A stretch of DNA of 64,000 nt from Pandoraea anapnoica (GTDB taxonomy: Bacteria > Pseudomonadota > Gammaproteobacteria > Burkholderiales > Burkholderiaceae), in contig NZ_CABPSP010000009.1 in NCBI RefSeq assembly GCF_902459765.1, forward strand, positions 62,001 through 126,000. The letters are read 5' to 3'. A model generated the notes under the pieces. That model was not told the DNA's origin. It searched no databases and worked only from the letters and a program-made list of their open reading frames with translations. Of this stretch, positions 1 through 7,232 are shown one piece after another; position 1 is the stretch's first letter, and each line of letters opens with the position of its first letter. Position numbers and translations under genes: made by a program.

Positions 1-731
1 GCGCCGGTGATCTTCTTGAGGTTCTCTCTAAAGTCTTCGCGCTGCGCCGGGGTCAGCACGCGATCCATCTTGAACGCGACAGCGGGCAGAAGTCCGCTCT
101 CGAAAGTCTTGTTTGCAGCAACGTCCGCCGCCTGTGCGGCACCGAAGACATTGGCTCCATACTGGATGACAGAAACGCCGCTCTCACCGTCAAGCGAGAA
201 GCCGGGGATCAGCCAAATCCTGTCCGCAGGAATATCCCGTTGTCGGCCATCTTTTTCGGTATAGCGGTAGCTCAGCGTGCCGTTACCACGCTTACTTATT
301 GCGAGTCTCTGAGGAGCCAGAAAATTGAGGCCCACGACCTTTCCGCCGAGCACGAGTTTCTCGGCACGCGCGTTGCCGCGCAGCAACATAGCCGCGACAA
401 CTGACTCCCAGAACACAGACGCAGTCGTGTCGGCATTCGGCTGGTCGTGAATGATCCAGTTGAGCGGATGCGTCGACGCCGCGCGCTTACCTTTACCCGT
501 CCGCTCATACATCGATAGCGGCAGCGTTGAGATCGTCTCGGAAATCAGACGAACACAGCCCCACACGGCCGACAACTGAAGCATCGATTTTTCAGTGACG
601 GCCTGCCCGCTGGATGATCCGGCGGCCAGATATGCATCCCAGAATGCACCGTCTGAAAGGCCGATAGGCACGCCGAGCCAGTCCAGAACAGCGGCTTTAA
701 TCCGCCCTGGCTTCTTTGCAGTTCCTTTCAT
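1..731 (-). CDS. Phage portal protein, HK97 family (partial, C-terminus outside window)
   Basis: Forms the dodecameric portal at the capsid vertex through which DNA is packaged. The frame is open from an ATG that overlaps the terminase stop (ATGA) to the window edge, about 243 residues. It begins MKGTAKKPGRIKAAVLDWLG and contains VWGCVRLISETISTLPL and DQPNADTTASVFWESVV, typical of the N-terminal half of HK97-type portals (usually about 400 residues). The order TerS-TerL-portal is canonical. The call is from recognition of the family pattern. The missing C-terminus is due to the window boundary only. Confidence 0.93.
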   Translation of the reverse strand, partial: MKGTAKKPGRIKAAVLDWLGVPIGLSDGAFWDAYLAAGSSSGQAVTEKSMLQLSAVWGCVRLISETISTLPLSMYERTGKGKRAASTHPLNWIIHDQPNADTTASVFWESVVAAMLLRGNARAEKLVLGGKVVGLNFLAPQRLAISKRGNGTLSYRYTEKDGRQRDIPADRIWLIPGFSLDGESGVSVIQYGANVFGAAQAADVAANKTFESGLLPAVAFKMDRVLTPAQREDFRENLKKITG

Positions 732-2446
732 GCGATCAGGGGTGCTCTCAGGAAGTCATCGAAGTTGCCCTCTTCACTGTCGCCAGCCATAGAAACGCCG
801 ACGGCCATCAGGAGAGCGACCATGTCATCAATCTTGTCGGCGGACCGCTTCCGGTCAGGCGCCATATTCAGGTTCTGGTCCCTGCGTGCAACAAGGTTCG
901 ACGCACACCATGTAAGGACGGGGTCACCGCCGTGGGCGACGTTCCTGCCTACGTATGCACGCTCCAACGCCTGCATCGCGGGGTGATACGACTTCGGCCC
1001 CTGTACGAACTCAATCAGCGGCACTTCCTGCTCAACCAGACGATTGACCAAATCGGAAGCGTTCCATCGGTCATAACCGATAGTCTGAACGTTGAAGCGA
1101 GCAACCGCGTCGAGTACGGCGGCCTCAATGACGGCATAGTCAGTGACGTCGCCGTCTGTTTGTTCGATGAGGCCAGCGGTCACCCATGCTTGGTATGGAA
1201 CGGTGCCGCGCTCAGTACGCTGCGAAACCGCATGCGCAGGCACCCAGCGCCGCCCCCACGTGAGGAATACGTCACCGACGCGCCAGACCAAACGCAGCAC
1301 GGTCAGGTCGCTCGTGCTCGCAAGGTCCAACCCTCCCCAGCACGGACAATCGGCCAGAGAATCCAAGTCCACCTCACCAGAGCATTCGCCCCACCGAGTA
1401 AGATCGATCCACGTGTCAGCCGAACTGGCTGGCCGATTCAGTCTCTTGATCTTGAATTCAGCGTACTTCGAGGGCATTTGCTTCGCCTCGATCGCCTCTT
1501 TCCTGATCGCGTTCAGCAAATGCGGGTTCGCATCGAGCAGAGGATTGGCCTTGATCCAAACCCTTTCGTCGAAGTCTTCGTCGGCCTTAATCCCCGCCGA
1601 TTTGTCCTCTTCATCCACCGCATAGAACACCACCAGGAAGTGGTCTGCGGTCGTGCCAAAAACACCAGCGAGCAACTTTTTCGCGAATTGCCGAATTTCC
1701 GCCCAAGGCCCTGGGTTCGTGTAACCCTCCGTCGTGGTGTAAAGCCAAAGCGGATTGCTGCGCGCACCTGCTGCCGACGTCAGAACGTTCAGGAGGTCGG
1801 CGGACTTGTGAGCGTGGATCTCGTCCAGACCTACATGCGAAGGATTTAAGCCGTCCTGTGTCGACGCCTTGGCGTGAATTGGCTTAAAACTCCCGAGGGT
1901 CTCCGCGCGCGAAATTGACTTTGCCCAGACGTCCAAACCGAACGCGGCCCGAAGGTCGCTCGTCTTCTCGACCATCTTCTTCGCAACGCCGAAGATGATC
2001 GAAGCCTGAGGGAATGTCGTCGCAGCGCTGATAACTTGCGCGCCGGGCTCTTCCTCGCAGCACTGGCAGTAGAGCAAGATAGCGGCAGCCAGAGTGGACT
2101 TGGCATTCTTCCGCGCAACAGCGAACAGTGCCGACGTGAAGCGGCGACCACCGTCTCGATTCCGGAACCCGAAAAGCTGCACGACGAAAAAGACGTGCGA
2201 CGGGTGCATGACGATCTCCGGCGTCTCCCACTTCCCTTCGACGTGGGGGAGCTTCTCAATGAAATCGCACGGGTCGCATGCATGCCACTCGTCGAAAATG
2301 AACGGATTACCCCGCTTCTTCGCTCGCTTCAGGTCGTCAAGAAATCGCTGTGAGGCTTGCCGGATGAGCTTGCCGAACTTCTTTCGCTTCTTGTCTGCGA
2401 CCGCTTCCTTGGCGTAGTCGGTTGCGATCTTTACGTAATCACGCAC
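728..2446 (-). CDS. terL: Phage terminase large subunit (TerL)
   Basis: Motor ATPase and nuclease that packages DNA into the prohead. 572 residues. An atypical Walker A reads ARKNAKSTLAAAIL (about residues 104-117) and Walker B reads HVGLDEIHAH (about 205-214). The C-terminal RNase H-like nuclease is marked by GLDLASTSDLTVL, YDRWNASDLV and ADKIDDMVALLMA, which supply the acidic residues. The start is GTG, overlapping the small-subunit stop by 8 nt; the stop overlaps the portal start. Length and motifs match the HK97-type/COG4626 terminases that pair with P27-family small subunits. Confidence 0.96.
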   Translation of the reverse strand: MRDYVKIATDYAKEAVADKKRKKFGKLIRQASQRFLDDLKRAKKRGNPFIFDEWHACDPCDFIEKLPHVEGKWETPEIVMHPSHVFFVVQLFGFRNRDGGRRFTSALFAVARKNAKSTLAAAILLYCQCCEEEPGAQVISAATTFPQASIIFGVAKKMVEKTSDLRAAFGLDVWAKSISRAETLGSFKPIHAKASTQDGLNPSHVGLDEIHAHKSADLLNVLTSAAGARSNPLWLYTTTEGYTNPGPWAEIRQFAKKLLAGVFGTTADHFLVVFYAVDEEDKSAGIKADEDFDERVWIKANPLLDANPHLLNAIRKEAIEAKQMPSKYAEFKIKRLNRPASSADTWIDLTRWGECSGEVDLDSLADCPCWGGLDLASTSDLTVLRLVWRVGDVFLTWGRRWVPAHAVSQRTERGTVPYQAWVTAGLIEQTDGDVTDYAVIEAAVLDAVARFNVQTIGYDRWNASDLVNRLVEQEVPLIEFVQGPKSYHPAMQALERAYVGRNVAHGGDPVLTWCASNLVARRDQNLNMAPDRKRSADKIDDMVALLMAVGVSMAGDSEEGNFDDFLRAPLIA

Positions 2447-2855
2447 TGCGACGACCGTTTCCTGCGAACTTATTGCCAGCCGGCTTCTCGCCGCCGCTCG
2501 AAACCTTGCGACGCGCTGCTGGCGTCATGCCGAACTCAGAGAACAGGGCTTTAAGCGCCTGGTCCTCAGACGCGGTCAACCCCATGCCAGCTTTTGCTTT
2601 CTGGCGAAATTGCTGCCACGAGAAACAGAGTTGCTCAAGCGCGTAGAGGTCGACGACCTGCAACACCGAAGCTTTCACCAGTTGCGGCCCCAGTCGATTC
2701 CACATCTCCATTCCGTCAGGATTGAGATGCATCGGCGGTTCCGGGAAACTGTCGATCAGATCAAACGAAGGTGCATCCGACACCTCGCGATCCGGCCGAT
2801 CAGTCCCGGCCAATACCTTGAGGTGCGGAGCCGTCGGCTTCCGTCCCCGTGTCAT
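2439..2855 (-). CDS. terS: Phage terminase small subunit, P27 family
   Basis: Recognises the viral DNA packaging site and loads the large subunit. 138 residues with the family start pattern MTRGRKPTAPHLKVLAGT, a central helical segment (GMEMWNRLGPQL, LYALEQLCFSWQQF) and the conserved LFSEFGMTPAARRKV near the C-terminus, followed by a basic tail. It lies directly upstream of and overlaps terL. Length is normal for the family. An 79-bp gap separates it from the upstream HNH gene. Confidence 0.93.
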   Translation of the reverse strand: MTRGRKPTAPHLKVLAGTDRPDREVSDAPSFDLIDSFPEPPMHLNPDGMEMWNRLGPQLVKASVLQVVDLYALEQLCFSWQQFRQKAKAGMGLTASEDQALKALFSEFGMTPAARRKVSSGGEKPAGNKFAGNGRRSA

Positions 2856-2934
2856 TTACCATCCTCAGAAAACCATTTTCGAATTTTGACGGTGCGAAAA
2901 TTTGACTACGCGCCCGTGCCGGGAGCAAAACGAT

Positions 2935-3309
2935 TCAAAGTTTTGACCTCCCCCCACCCATCAAACGAGAATCACTCTCATTTGAAGGGGAATTTCCAAA
3001 CCCGCCATTCTCTTTCGCCGTCTTGGCCGAGTGGCAAGGCACGCAGAGCGTCTGCCAGTTGCTGCCGTCGGGCGGGTTGTTGTGGCTGTTGCCATCGATG
3101 TGATCGACGTGCGCCTCGCCTTTCCCTGCGACGATTCGACCGCATGACTGGCACGTGAACCTGTCGCGCGTCAGCGTGAAGTCGCGAATCGCGAGCCACC
3201 GCTTGACGCCGGTGTGCATCTCGCGGCGCGTCTGCCGACTCTGTTCCGGCAGTTCGTGTCGGGCCGTCGAGGGTAACGCTGGCCTGTGCCGCGTCGGTCG
3301 CGTTGGCAT
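2935..3309 (-). CDS. HNH endonuclease
   Basis: 124 residues. The zinc and catalytic motif is complete: CQSCGRIV, then HVDHIDGNSHNN, then TLCVPCHSAKT (two CxxC pairs around the H-N-H core, about residues 54-100). HNH proteins beside terminase and portal genes in HK97-like phages are needed for efficient cleavage and packaging of concatemers, so a role in packaging is the likely one. The start ATG shares a base with the upstream stop (TAATG), indicating translational coupling. The C-terminal tail is disordered and Gly/Ser-rich. Confidence 0.93.
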   Translation of the reverse strand: MPTRPTRHRPALPSTARHELPEQSRQTRREMHTGVKRWLAIRDFTLTRDRFTCQSCGRIVAGKGEAHVDHIDGNSHNNPPDGSNWQTLCVPCHSAKTAKENGGFGNSPSNESDSRLMGGGRSKL

Positions 3310-3485
3310 TACCCTGCGAGACCGCCGTAACTCGGCGCGACGTCTTCCCGCATTTCTGGTTCAGCGCCATCGACCATTGCGTTCGTCAGGGCTGCCAGAC
3401 CTTCAACCAATGCGAAGTTGCTTCGCGCATGCTCTGCCAGCGCATCGATGAGTGCTTCGATCTTGGCTTCGAGAGGATGCGGCAT
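3309..3485 (-). CDS. Small phage protein of unknown function
   Basis: 58 residues from the ATG reading MPHPLEAKIEALIDALAEHA: an amphipathic, probably helical acidic protein without recognised domains. An earlier in-frame start would place 11 residues inside a terminator stem, so the shorter form is preferred. No strong ribosome site is visible. It is translationally coupled to the HNH nuclease (TAATG) and is the first gene after the terminator cluster, so it may open the late operon. Confidence 0.6.
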   Translation of the reverse strand: MPHPLEAKIEALIDALAEHARSNFALVEGLAALTNAMVDGAEPEMREDVAPSYGGLAG

Positions 3486-3494
3486 AGCGGAATA

Positions 3495-3517
3495 GAAAAA
3501 GCCCGCCGAAGCGGGCA
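3495..3517 (-). terminator. Intrinsic terminator (third of three)
   Basis: On the minus strand GCCCGC-TTCG-GCGGGC (UUCG tetraloop) is followed by five T residues. It sits only about 10 nt upstream of the first late-operon ORF, so transcription into the late genes must either start here or read through. Confidence 0.85.
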
Positions 3518-3549
3518 AAGATCACACGTCGAGGAGACAGCGGGAAACG

Positions 3550-3582
3550 AAAAAGCCCGCGAGGTTTTCACCTTGCGGGCTT
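3550..3582 (-). terminator. Intrinsic terminator downstream of tRNA-like element
   Basis: Minus-strand hairpin with stem AAGCCCGC/GCGGGCTT, an inner AGGT/ACCT stem and a GAAA tetraloop, then a T-run. It is nearly identical in sequence to the hairpin at 3719-3754, so the tRNA-like element is bracketed by a repeated terminator. Confidence 0.9.
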
Positions 3583-3590
3583 GCAAAATA

Positions 3591-3700
3591 TGAGGGATGG
3601 CACGATTCGAACGTGCAACCGCATTGCGTGGCCGTACCAACCGATCGACGACCGGCCGCCAAGCGAGCAATGCCCGCATTCAGCTTTAGCCTACATCCCA
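3591..3700 (-). ncRNA. tRNA-like RNA element without a canonical anticodon arm
   Basis: Read on the minus strand, the ends pair as a tRNA acceptor (GGGATG with CATCCC) and a perfect T arm is present (GCACG-TTCGAAT-CGTGC). Instead of normal D and anticodon arms there is a long insert closed by GCATTGC/GCAATGC with internal GGCC/GGCC pairing. At about 108 nt it is too long for a normal tRNA. A strong terminator follows it. Alternatives: a decayed phage tRNA, or a tRNA mimic processed by the host. No expression evidence. Confidence 0.5.
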
Positions 3701-3718
3701 ACTCATCGCACCAGAGAA

Positions 3719-3754
3719 GCAAAAGCCCGCGAGGTTTTCACCGTCGCGGGCTTT
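3719..3754 (-). terminator. Intrinsic terminator (first of three)
   Basis: Minus-strand hairpin CCCGCG...CGCGGG with an inner GGT-GAAA-ACC loop and a T-run. It lies downstream of the Q-like gene and shares 22 identical consecutive bases with the hairpin at 3550-3582. Confidence 0.85.
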
Positions 3755-3803
3755 GGAGGCACTGATTCAGCCTTTACGAAATGATACGTTTTTTGCCGAT
3801 TTT

Positions 3804-3837
3804 GTATAGCGCGAAGATGTATAGCGCCACGCTATAC
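3804..3837. repeat. GTATAGCGC repeats upstream of the terminators
   Basis: Two direct copies of GTATAGCGC 15 bp apart, and an inverted CGCTATAC that forms an 8-bp-arm palindrome with the second copy (3-bp spacer). The cluster lies at the 3' end of the Q-like gene, just before the terminator series. That is where a late promoter or an antiterminator (qut-like) site would be expected in a lambdoid phage. Function is inferred from position only. Confidence 0.45.
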
Positions 3838-4191
3838 ACTTTCCACCATTCGGCAATAGGCTCGATACGCCTGTGCTCGGCCGCTATCCACGCGCTTGTA
3901 AAACGCGTCTCGCGAGATGCCCAGCGCGGAAGCCACGCGCTTGATATGAGAGACGCGGTGGATGTAGAAGAGGTACAGCGCTTCCTTCTCAGGGCTCTCG
4001 GGCAGCGACAATACAGCGAGATTGAAGAAGCTGAGCGTCGACGAACAGATCGCATCCGGCTCAGGTCCGACCTTGCGTGGCTGCATACCCGCAAGCAGAC
4101 CGGCGGGGAGCGGCGGCATGAAAATGCGGCGCGTGCGGTGCCAGGCAGCCCAGTCTTCGCAAAGCGCATTGAGGTCGCGTTTCAAGGTCAT
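3832..4191 (-). CDS. Q-like late antiterminator / sigma-like HTH protein (candidate)
   Basis: 119 residues from the ATG that overlaps the upstream stop (ATGA); a longer frame exists but this overlap decides the start. The N-terminus has RDLNALCEDWAAWHRTRRIF and the C-terminus a helix-turn-helix-like region (HIKRVASALGISRDAFYKRV). Size, HTH and position (last early gene, followed by tandem terminators and then the late operon) fit an antiterminator like lambda Q, but sequence identity to Q is not obvious. Family assignment is therefore tentative. Confidence 0.55.
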   Translation of the reverse strand: MTLKRDLNALCEDWAAWHRTRRIFMPPLPAGLLAGMQPRKVGPEPDAICSSTLSFFNLAVLSLPESPEKEALYLFYIHRVSHIKRVASALGISRDAFYKRVDSGRAQAYRAYCRMVESV

Positions 4192-4376
4192 GCTTCGTCC
4201 GTGTACAGCACGCATCGCCTCATGTTCTTCGTGCCGGGTTTGGTCTGCTCCTTGGCGCAATACTCCAGTCCCCATAGCGTCAGCTTGTGTAAGCAGCCCT
4301 TGCATGTTTTGCTCTCCTCAATTTCAATGACTTTTGCCGGGTCCAGATAGAAATGTGTGGGCAGGACCGCCATCAC
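4188..4376 (-). CDS. Small zinc-finger-like phage protein
   Basis: 62 residues with four cysteines arranged CKGC ... YC ... RRC (about residues 25-54), consistent with a small zinc-binding fold. It overlaps both neighbours by ATGA, so it is embedded in a translationally coupled early operon. No family recognised with certainty. Likely a nucleic-acid-binding accessory protein, by inference from the cysteines only. Confidence 0.7.
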   Translation of the reverse strand: MMAVLPTHFYLDPAKVIEIEESKTCKGCLHKLTLWGLEYCAKEQTKPGTKNMRRCVLYTDEA

Positions 4377-4771
4377 GCCACTTCCGGAGCAACGCTCGCG
4401 AATATGCGGTGCGCTACCTCGCGCCGCGTTTGCTCCAGCAATTCGGCTTCGGTGCCATACCGACGTTGGAATTCAGCAGGCCCCGCGTGAAAGGCGATGC
4501 CGTAGCCGCCGACCCTGTGATGCTGCGGACATAAAGGGATCGTGTCCGCATGCTCCGCGCGCTGCCCACCACCAGCCAGAAATCGCACGTGATGGACTTC
4601 TGCCGGACTCTCGCTATACCCAAGATTCCGGCAAACGATGCAGTTCAGCCCAGCGACAACGCCCATATGCTCGCGCTCTGCCTTCTTAGCTCGCTTGCGA
4701 GACTTGCGTTTGAACGGCGACCGGGCGAGCGGCACGTTACTTCTCAGTGGCTTCTTCCTAGCCCAGCTCAT
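4373..4771 (-). CDS. Ref-like / HNH recombination nuclease
   Basis: 132 residues from the ATG overlapping the upstream stop. A basic N-terminus (KRKSRKRAKKAEREH) is followed by CIVCRNLG, EVHHVRFLAGGGQRAEHAD, PLCPQHHR and AFHAGPAEFQRRYG, a zinc-finger/HNH arrangement like phage P1 Ref (RecA-dependent nuclease) and NinG/DUF968-type proteins. Lambdoid phages carry such nucleases in the nin/recombination region, as here. The exact subfamily is uncertain; the HNH-type fold is clear. Confidence 0.8.
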   Translation of the reverse strand: MSWARKKPLRSNVPLARSPFKRKSRKRAKKAEREHMGVVAGLNCIVCRNLGYSESPAEVHHVRFLAGGGQRAEHADTIPLCPQHHRVGGYGIAFHAGPAEFQRRYGTEAELLEQTRREVAHRIFASVAPEVA

Positions 4772-5115
4772 CGCATTTCCTCGCAAAGTTGCTGGAGGGA
4801 GCAGGCATAGGCACCGTAAGCCATCATTGGCGTCCACTCCGGTCGGTAAGGACCAGTGGCGATAGTCGGTTTCGCGACCCGCGCTGTTACCTTTGATTTC
4901 GCTGTCGGTTCAATGCGAACCGCCGGGGCGGTAGACCGCGTAAGCGCCAAACCGAACTCAAACGCGCGCGCTTTCCGCATGACAAGAAGACCTTCGTTCA
5001 CGAGTTCCACAACCAATCCATCAACCTTCTTGCGAGCCACGCCACTCAGGTCTGACAGTGCTTGCCTGTCGTACCAGCCGCCTTTGTCCATGCAATCCAG
5101 AATCGCGCTCTTCAT
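4768..5115 (-). CDS. Phage protein with N-terminal winged-helix-like segment
   Basis: 115 residues. The first 50 (AILDCMDKGGWYDRQALSDL, ARKKVDGLVVELVNEGLL) resemble a winged helix. The middle is a Lys/Ala/Thr-rich linker and the C-terminus reads MMAYGAYACSLQQLCEEMR. Coupled by ATGA overlaps to the genes on both sides. Not recognised as a named family. The DNA-binding suggestion is from the helix pattern only. Confidence 0.65.
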   Translation of the reverse strand: MKSAILDCMDKGGWYDRQALSDLSGVARKKVDGLVVELVNEGLLVMRKARAFEFGLALTRSTAPAVRIEPTAKSKVTARVAKPTIATGPYRPEWTPMMAYGAYACSLQQLCEEMR

Positions 5116-5594
5116 TTGATCTCCGTGATCGTGAGCCCATGCAATGCCATGAGGTGCCGTTTCATTCGATACATCTGCGTCAGGAACCCCTTCACGTCCT
5201 CGATGACCGTCACTTCCTCCCGCTGGTACACGAAGTCCGCCACGTAGTAGCGAGCCGCCCGCTTACGACCATCGATCACCACTGCGGCGGCGATCTCGAA
5301 TCTGACCTGCCGAAGTAACCCCGATATCAGGCCTGCCTTCTCTTCAGCGACGAGCACCTGCCAACGATGCATTTCCTTCTCGCTATCGAACTTCTCGCCG
5401 TCGAGCTCGCACGGCTTGTTGCCGTACTTCGACCGCTTCTTCGCAACCATTCCGAGAATGGGCTTAGCAAGCGATGTGGGTGCCGATGATTCAAGCGCGG
5501 CAGCGGTAGCACCGATCTGCTCGCGAATCCGCGCCGTACCCACTCGTCCATTGCTCACCGAATGCTCAGGAAACGTCAGCCCTTTTCTGCTCAC
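5112..5594 (-). CDS. DUF1064 family phage protein (putative nuclease)
   Basis: 160 residues from a GTG start that overlaps the preceding stop (GTGA). The conserved block runs SKYGNKPCELDGEKFDSEKE, RWQVLVAEEKAGLISGL, then DFVYQREEVTVIEDVKGF and YRMKRHLMALHG, matching DUF1064. The D...E-x-K pattern (ADFVY...VIEDVKG) resembles the PD-(D/E)XK nuclease core, and such proteins in recombination regions are thought to be resolvase-like nucleases. The N-terminal about 55 residues are variable and may be a linker or tail. Confidence 0.8.
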   Translation of the reverse strand: MSRKGLTFPEHSVSNGRVGTARIREQIGATAAALESSAPTSLAKPILGMVAKKRSKYGNKPCELDGEKFDSEKEMHRWQVLVAEEKAGLISGLLRQVRFEIAAAVVIDGRKRAARYYVADFVYQREEVTVIEDVKGFLTQMYRMKRHLMALHGLTITEIK

Positions 5595-5773
5595 TTGCCC
5601 TTCCTCCGCAAATGCTCGATGTATGCCCGCAACTCCCTCTCCTGCCGGGCCGCTACCTCGTCGCCAAAGCGCCGACGCACTGCTGCGATCAATGCCCTAG
5701 CCAGGTCGCCGCGCCCATCCAGCGCCGCCCTCGCCGCTTCATCGAAGCGCCGCCAGCACTTGGCTTGCTCTAA
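5591..5773 (-). CDS. Small coupled ORF with no standard start codon (start unresolved)
   Basis: The frame is open from an upstream TGA to a TGA that overlaps the next gene's GTG. It encodes a protein-like sequence (LEQAKCWRRFDEAARAALDG ... ELRAYIEHLRRKGK) about 60 residues long. No ATG, GTG or TTG lies before the conserved-looking part; the first TTG leaves only 33 codons. Either it starts at a rare codon through coupling with the overlapping upstream stop, or the start codon was lost. The sequence quality of the frame suggests a real or recently real gene. Confidence 0.4.
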   Translation of the reverse strand, partial: LEQAKCWRRFDEAARAALDGRGDLARALIAAVRRRFGDEVAARQERELRAYIEHLRRKGK

Positions 5774-6429
5774 GCGCTGAGTCGTGGTGCATCTCCCGGC
5801 AGCTGGGCGATCCGCTGGAACTCATCGCCCGTCATGCGCGTGTACCCAACGAGCGGCGTTGCACTACCGCCAAGCATTACCCTTCGCGCGATTTCGGCAT
5901 TTCCGATCAGTACCGGCGCTGCAGACTGAAAGTGATTCCGTGTGTTGGCGGCTTCGGCAATGCCGACAAGCACCGGCGGATACTCAGGCACCTGGCTGCG
6001 ACCGCGATATCCGCGATACCGATTGACGAACTCGTTGCGAACGAACGGCCATTCCTTGTCGTCCTTCCCACCGATCAGCACCCATCCGCCCATTTCGAAA
6101 ACCACCCGGTGGATCAGCGCGTCATCGAACACCACGGAAACATGCGTGCCAACCTCGCGCACCGCCTTGTCGGTCTTGTGCCATGCCAGAAGCGCGGAGT
6201 CCTGCGTTGATCCCTCAAGCATCTTCACGACGTCGGCCGGCTTCGGCAGGAACTGTCCGGCGTCAGGGTTGGCGGCATGACGGCCCAGCGCATCACGCAC
6301 TGCGGCGAGATCGAATACCTTCATTGCGCCCCACCAGACCTGCCCAACGAAGTCCGAGTAGTCCTGCCGATAGAACGCGTACACGTTGCTGATCAGCGAA
6401 AAGAACTCGGTGGAATCAGTCGGCTTCAT
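5770..6429 (-). CDS. Phage protein downstream of the replication initiator (DUF6475-like)
   Basis: 219 residues. The N-terminus (FFSLISNVYAFYRQDYSDF, VWWGAMKVFDLAAVRDALGR) resembles proteins that follow the replication initiator in Burkholderia and enteric phages, the slot taken by lambda P (helicase loader). No Walker motifs. It overlaps the initiator by ATGA. Replication accessory or helicase-loading function is inferred from gene order; the family name is given with moderate confidence. Confidence 0.7.
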   Translation of the reverse strand: MKPTDSTEFFSLISNVYAFYRQDYSDFVGQVWWGAMKVFDLAAVRDALGRHAANPDAGQFLPKPADVVKMLEGSTQDSALLAWHKTDKAVREVGTHVSVVFDDALIHRVVFEMGGWVLIGGKDDKEWPFVRNEFVNRYRGYRGRSQVPEYPPVLVGIAEAANTRNHFQSAAPVLIGNAEIARRVMLGGSATPLVGYTRMTGDEFQRIAQLPGDAPRLSA

Positions 6430-7232
6430 GCGTTCTCCCCGGCCATGATGCGAGCGGCCTGCGCGGCAGCGATCTCGCGGTTGCGTTGCTCAAGCTGCTC
6501 CTGCTTGTTCGGCGCCCCACCTGCACCGCCAATGGCACCATTCAGCGGCTTCTCACCACGAACCCAATTGCGCCACGTCGCTTCCCAGTCCGATTTGCGC
6601 GCCTTCGCGCCAGGGATTGCGACCCAGTAGTCGCGGAATTTTTCGGCGATGCGGCGAACGTGATCGGCAGTCCATGTCGGTTGCTCCTTCAGCGCCCAAT
6701 CGCCCCAAGTCTTCGGAAGGAGCCAGTCTTTGGGCAGTCGCGCACCGCGCGCACTGCTGTTCCCTTCCTGTTCATTACTGTTCCCTACTGTTACGTGTCC
6801 CAAATTCGGGCCTCTTTCCGGGGAAAATTGGGACTGTTTAGGGGCGGAATTGGGACTGTTTCCAGTGGAATCCGGTACTGTTCCGTTTCCGGAACTGTTC
6901 CTGTTCTGGGACTGTTCCGTTTTCGGGACTCTTTGATTTCGCGGGCCTACCTTCACCTCGACGCCACGCTCCGGATTGATCTGGTACACGACGATCTGCT
7001 TCGTCCGGCCGGTGCGTTCACCTGTATCCGTGATCCAGCCGGCCTCCTTCAGGCGGTCGATGTTCGCGAGCACAGTCTTTCGATCCTGCTCAGTCCAAGC
7101 GATCAGTGTGTCGATGCTCGGGAACGAGACGAACTCCTCGCTTGCGAAGTCAGCCAGCGCCATCAGCACAGACTTGGTCGGCCCCTTCCCCACCTTCTGG
7201 TGGCGAGCCCATGTGATTGCGTCGAGACTCAT
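6426..7232 (-). CDS. Phage replication initiation protein (lambda O-like)
   Basis: 268 residues. The N-terminal winged helix (about 1-75: MSLDAITWARHQKVGKGPTK, SIDTLIAWTEQDRKTVLANI) would bind origin DNA. A low-complexity Asn/Ser/Gly/Pro linker (about 95-160) follows, then a C-terminal domain (TWGDWALKEQPTWTADHVRR, KARKSDWEATWRNWVRGE) typical of helix-turn-helix phage initiators. As in lambda O, repeats lie within the linker-coding DNA and probably form the origin. First gene of the replication pair; overlaps the next. Confidence 0.88.
   Translation of the reverse strand: MSLDAITWARHQKVGKGPTKSVLMALADFASEEFVSFPSIDTLIAWTEQDRKTVLANIDRLKEAGWITDTGERTGRTKQIVVYQINPERGVEVKVGPRNQRVPKTEQSQNRNSSGNGTVPDSTGNSPNSAPKQSQFSPERGPNLGHVTVGNSNEQEGNSSARGARLPKDWLLPKTWGDWALKEQPTWTADHVRRIAEKFRDYWVAIPGAKARKSDWEATWRNWVRGEKPLNGAIGGAGGAPNKQEQLEQRNREIAAAQAARIMAGENA
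6777..6916. repeat. Iteron array, candidate phage replication origin
   Basis: Seven copies of ACTGTT (most extended to GGGACTGTT or ACTGTTCC) in the same orientation begin at 6777, 6787, 6833, 6855, 6877, 6894 and 6911. The last five are spaced 22, 22, 17 and 17 bp apart. They lie inside the initiator gene's linker-coding region, the position of the lambda origin within gene O. An A/T-richer stretch (around 6800-6832) interrupts the array. Confidence 0.7.
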
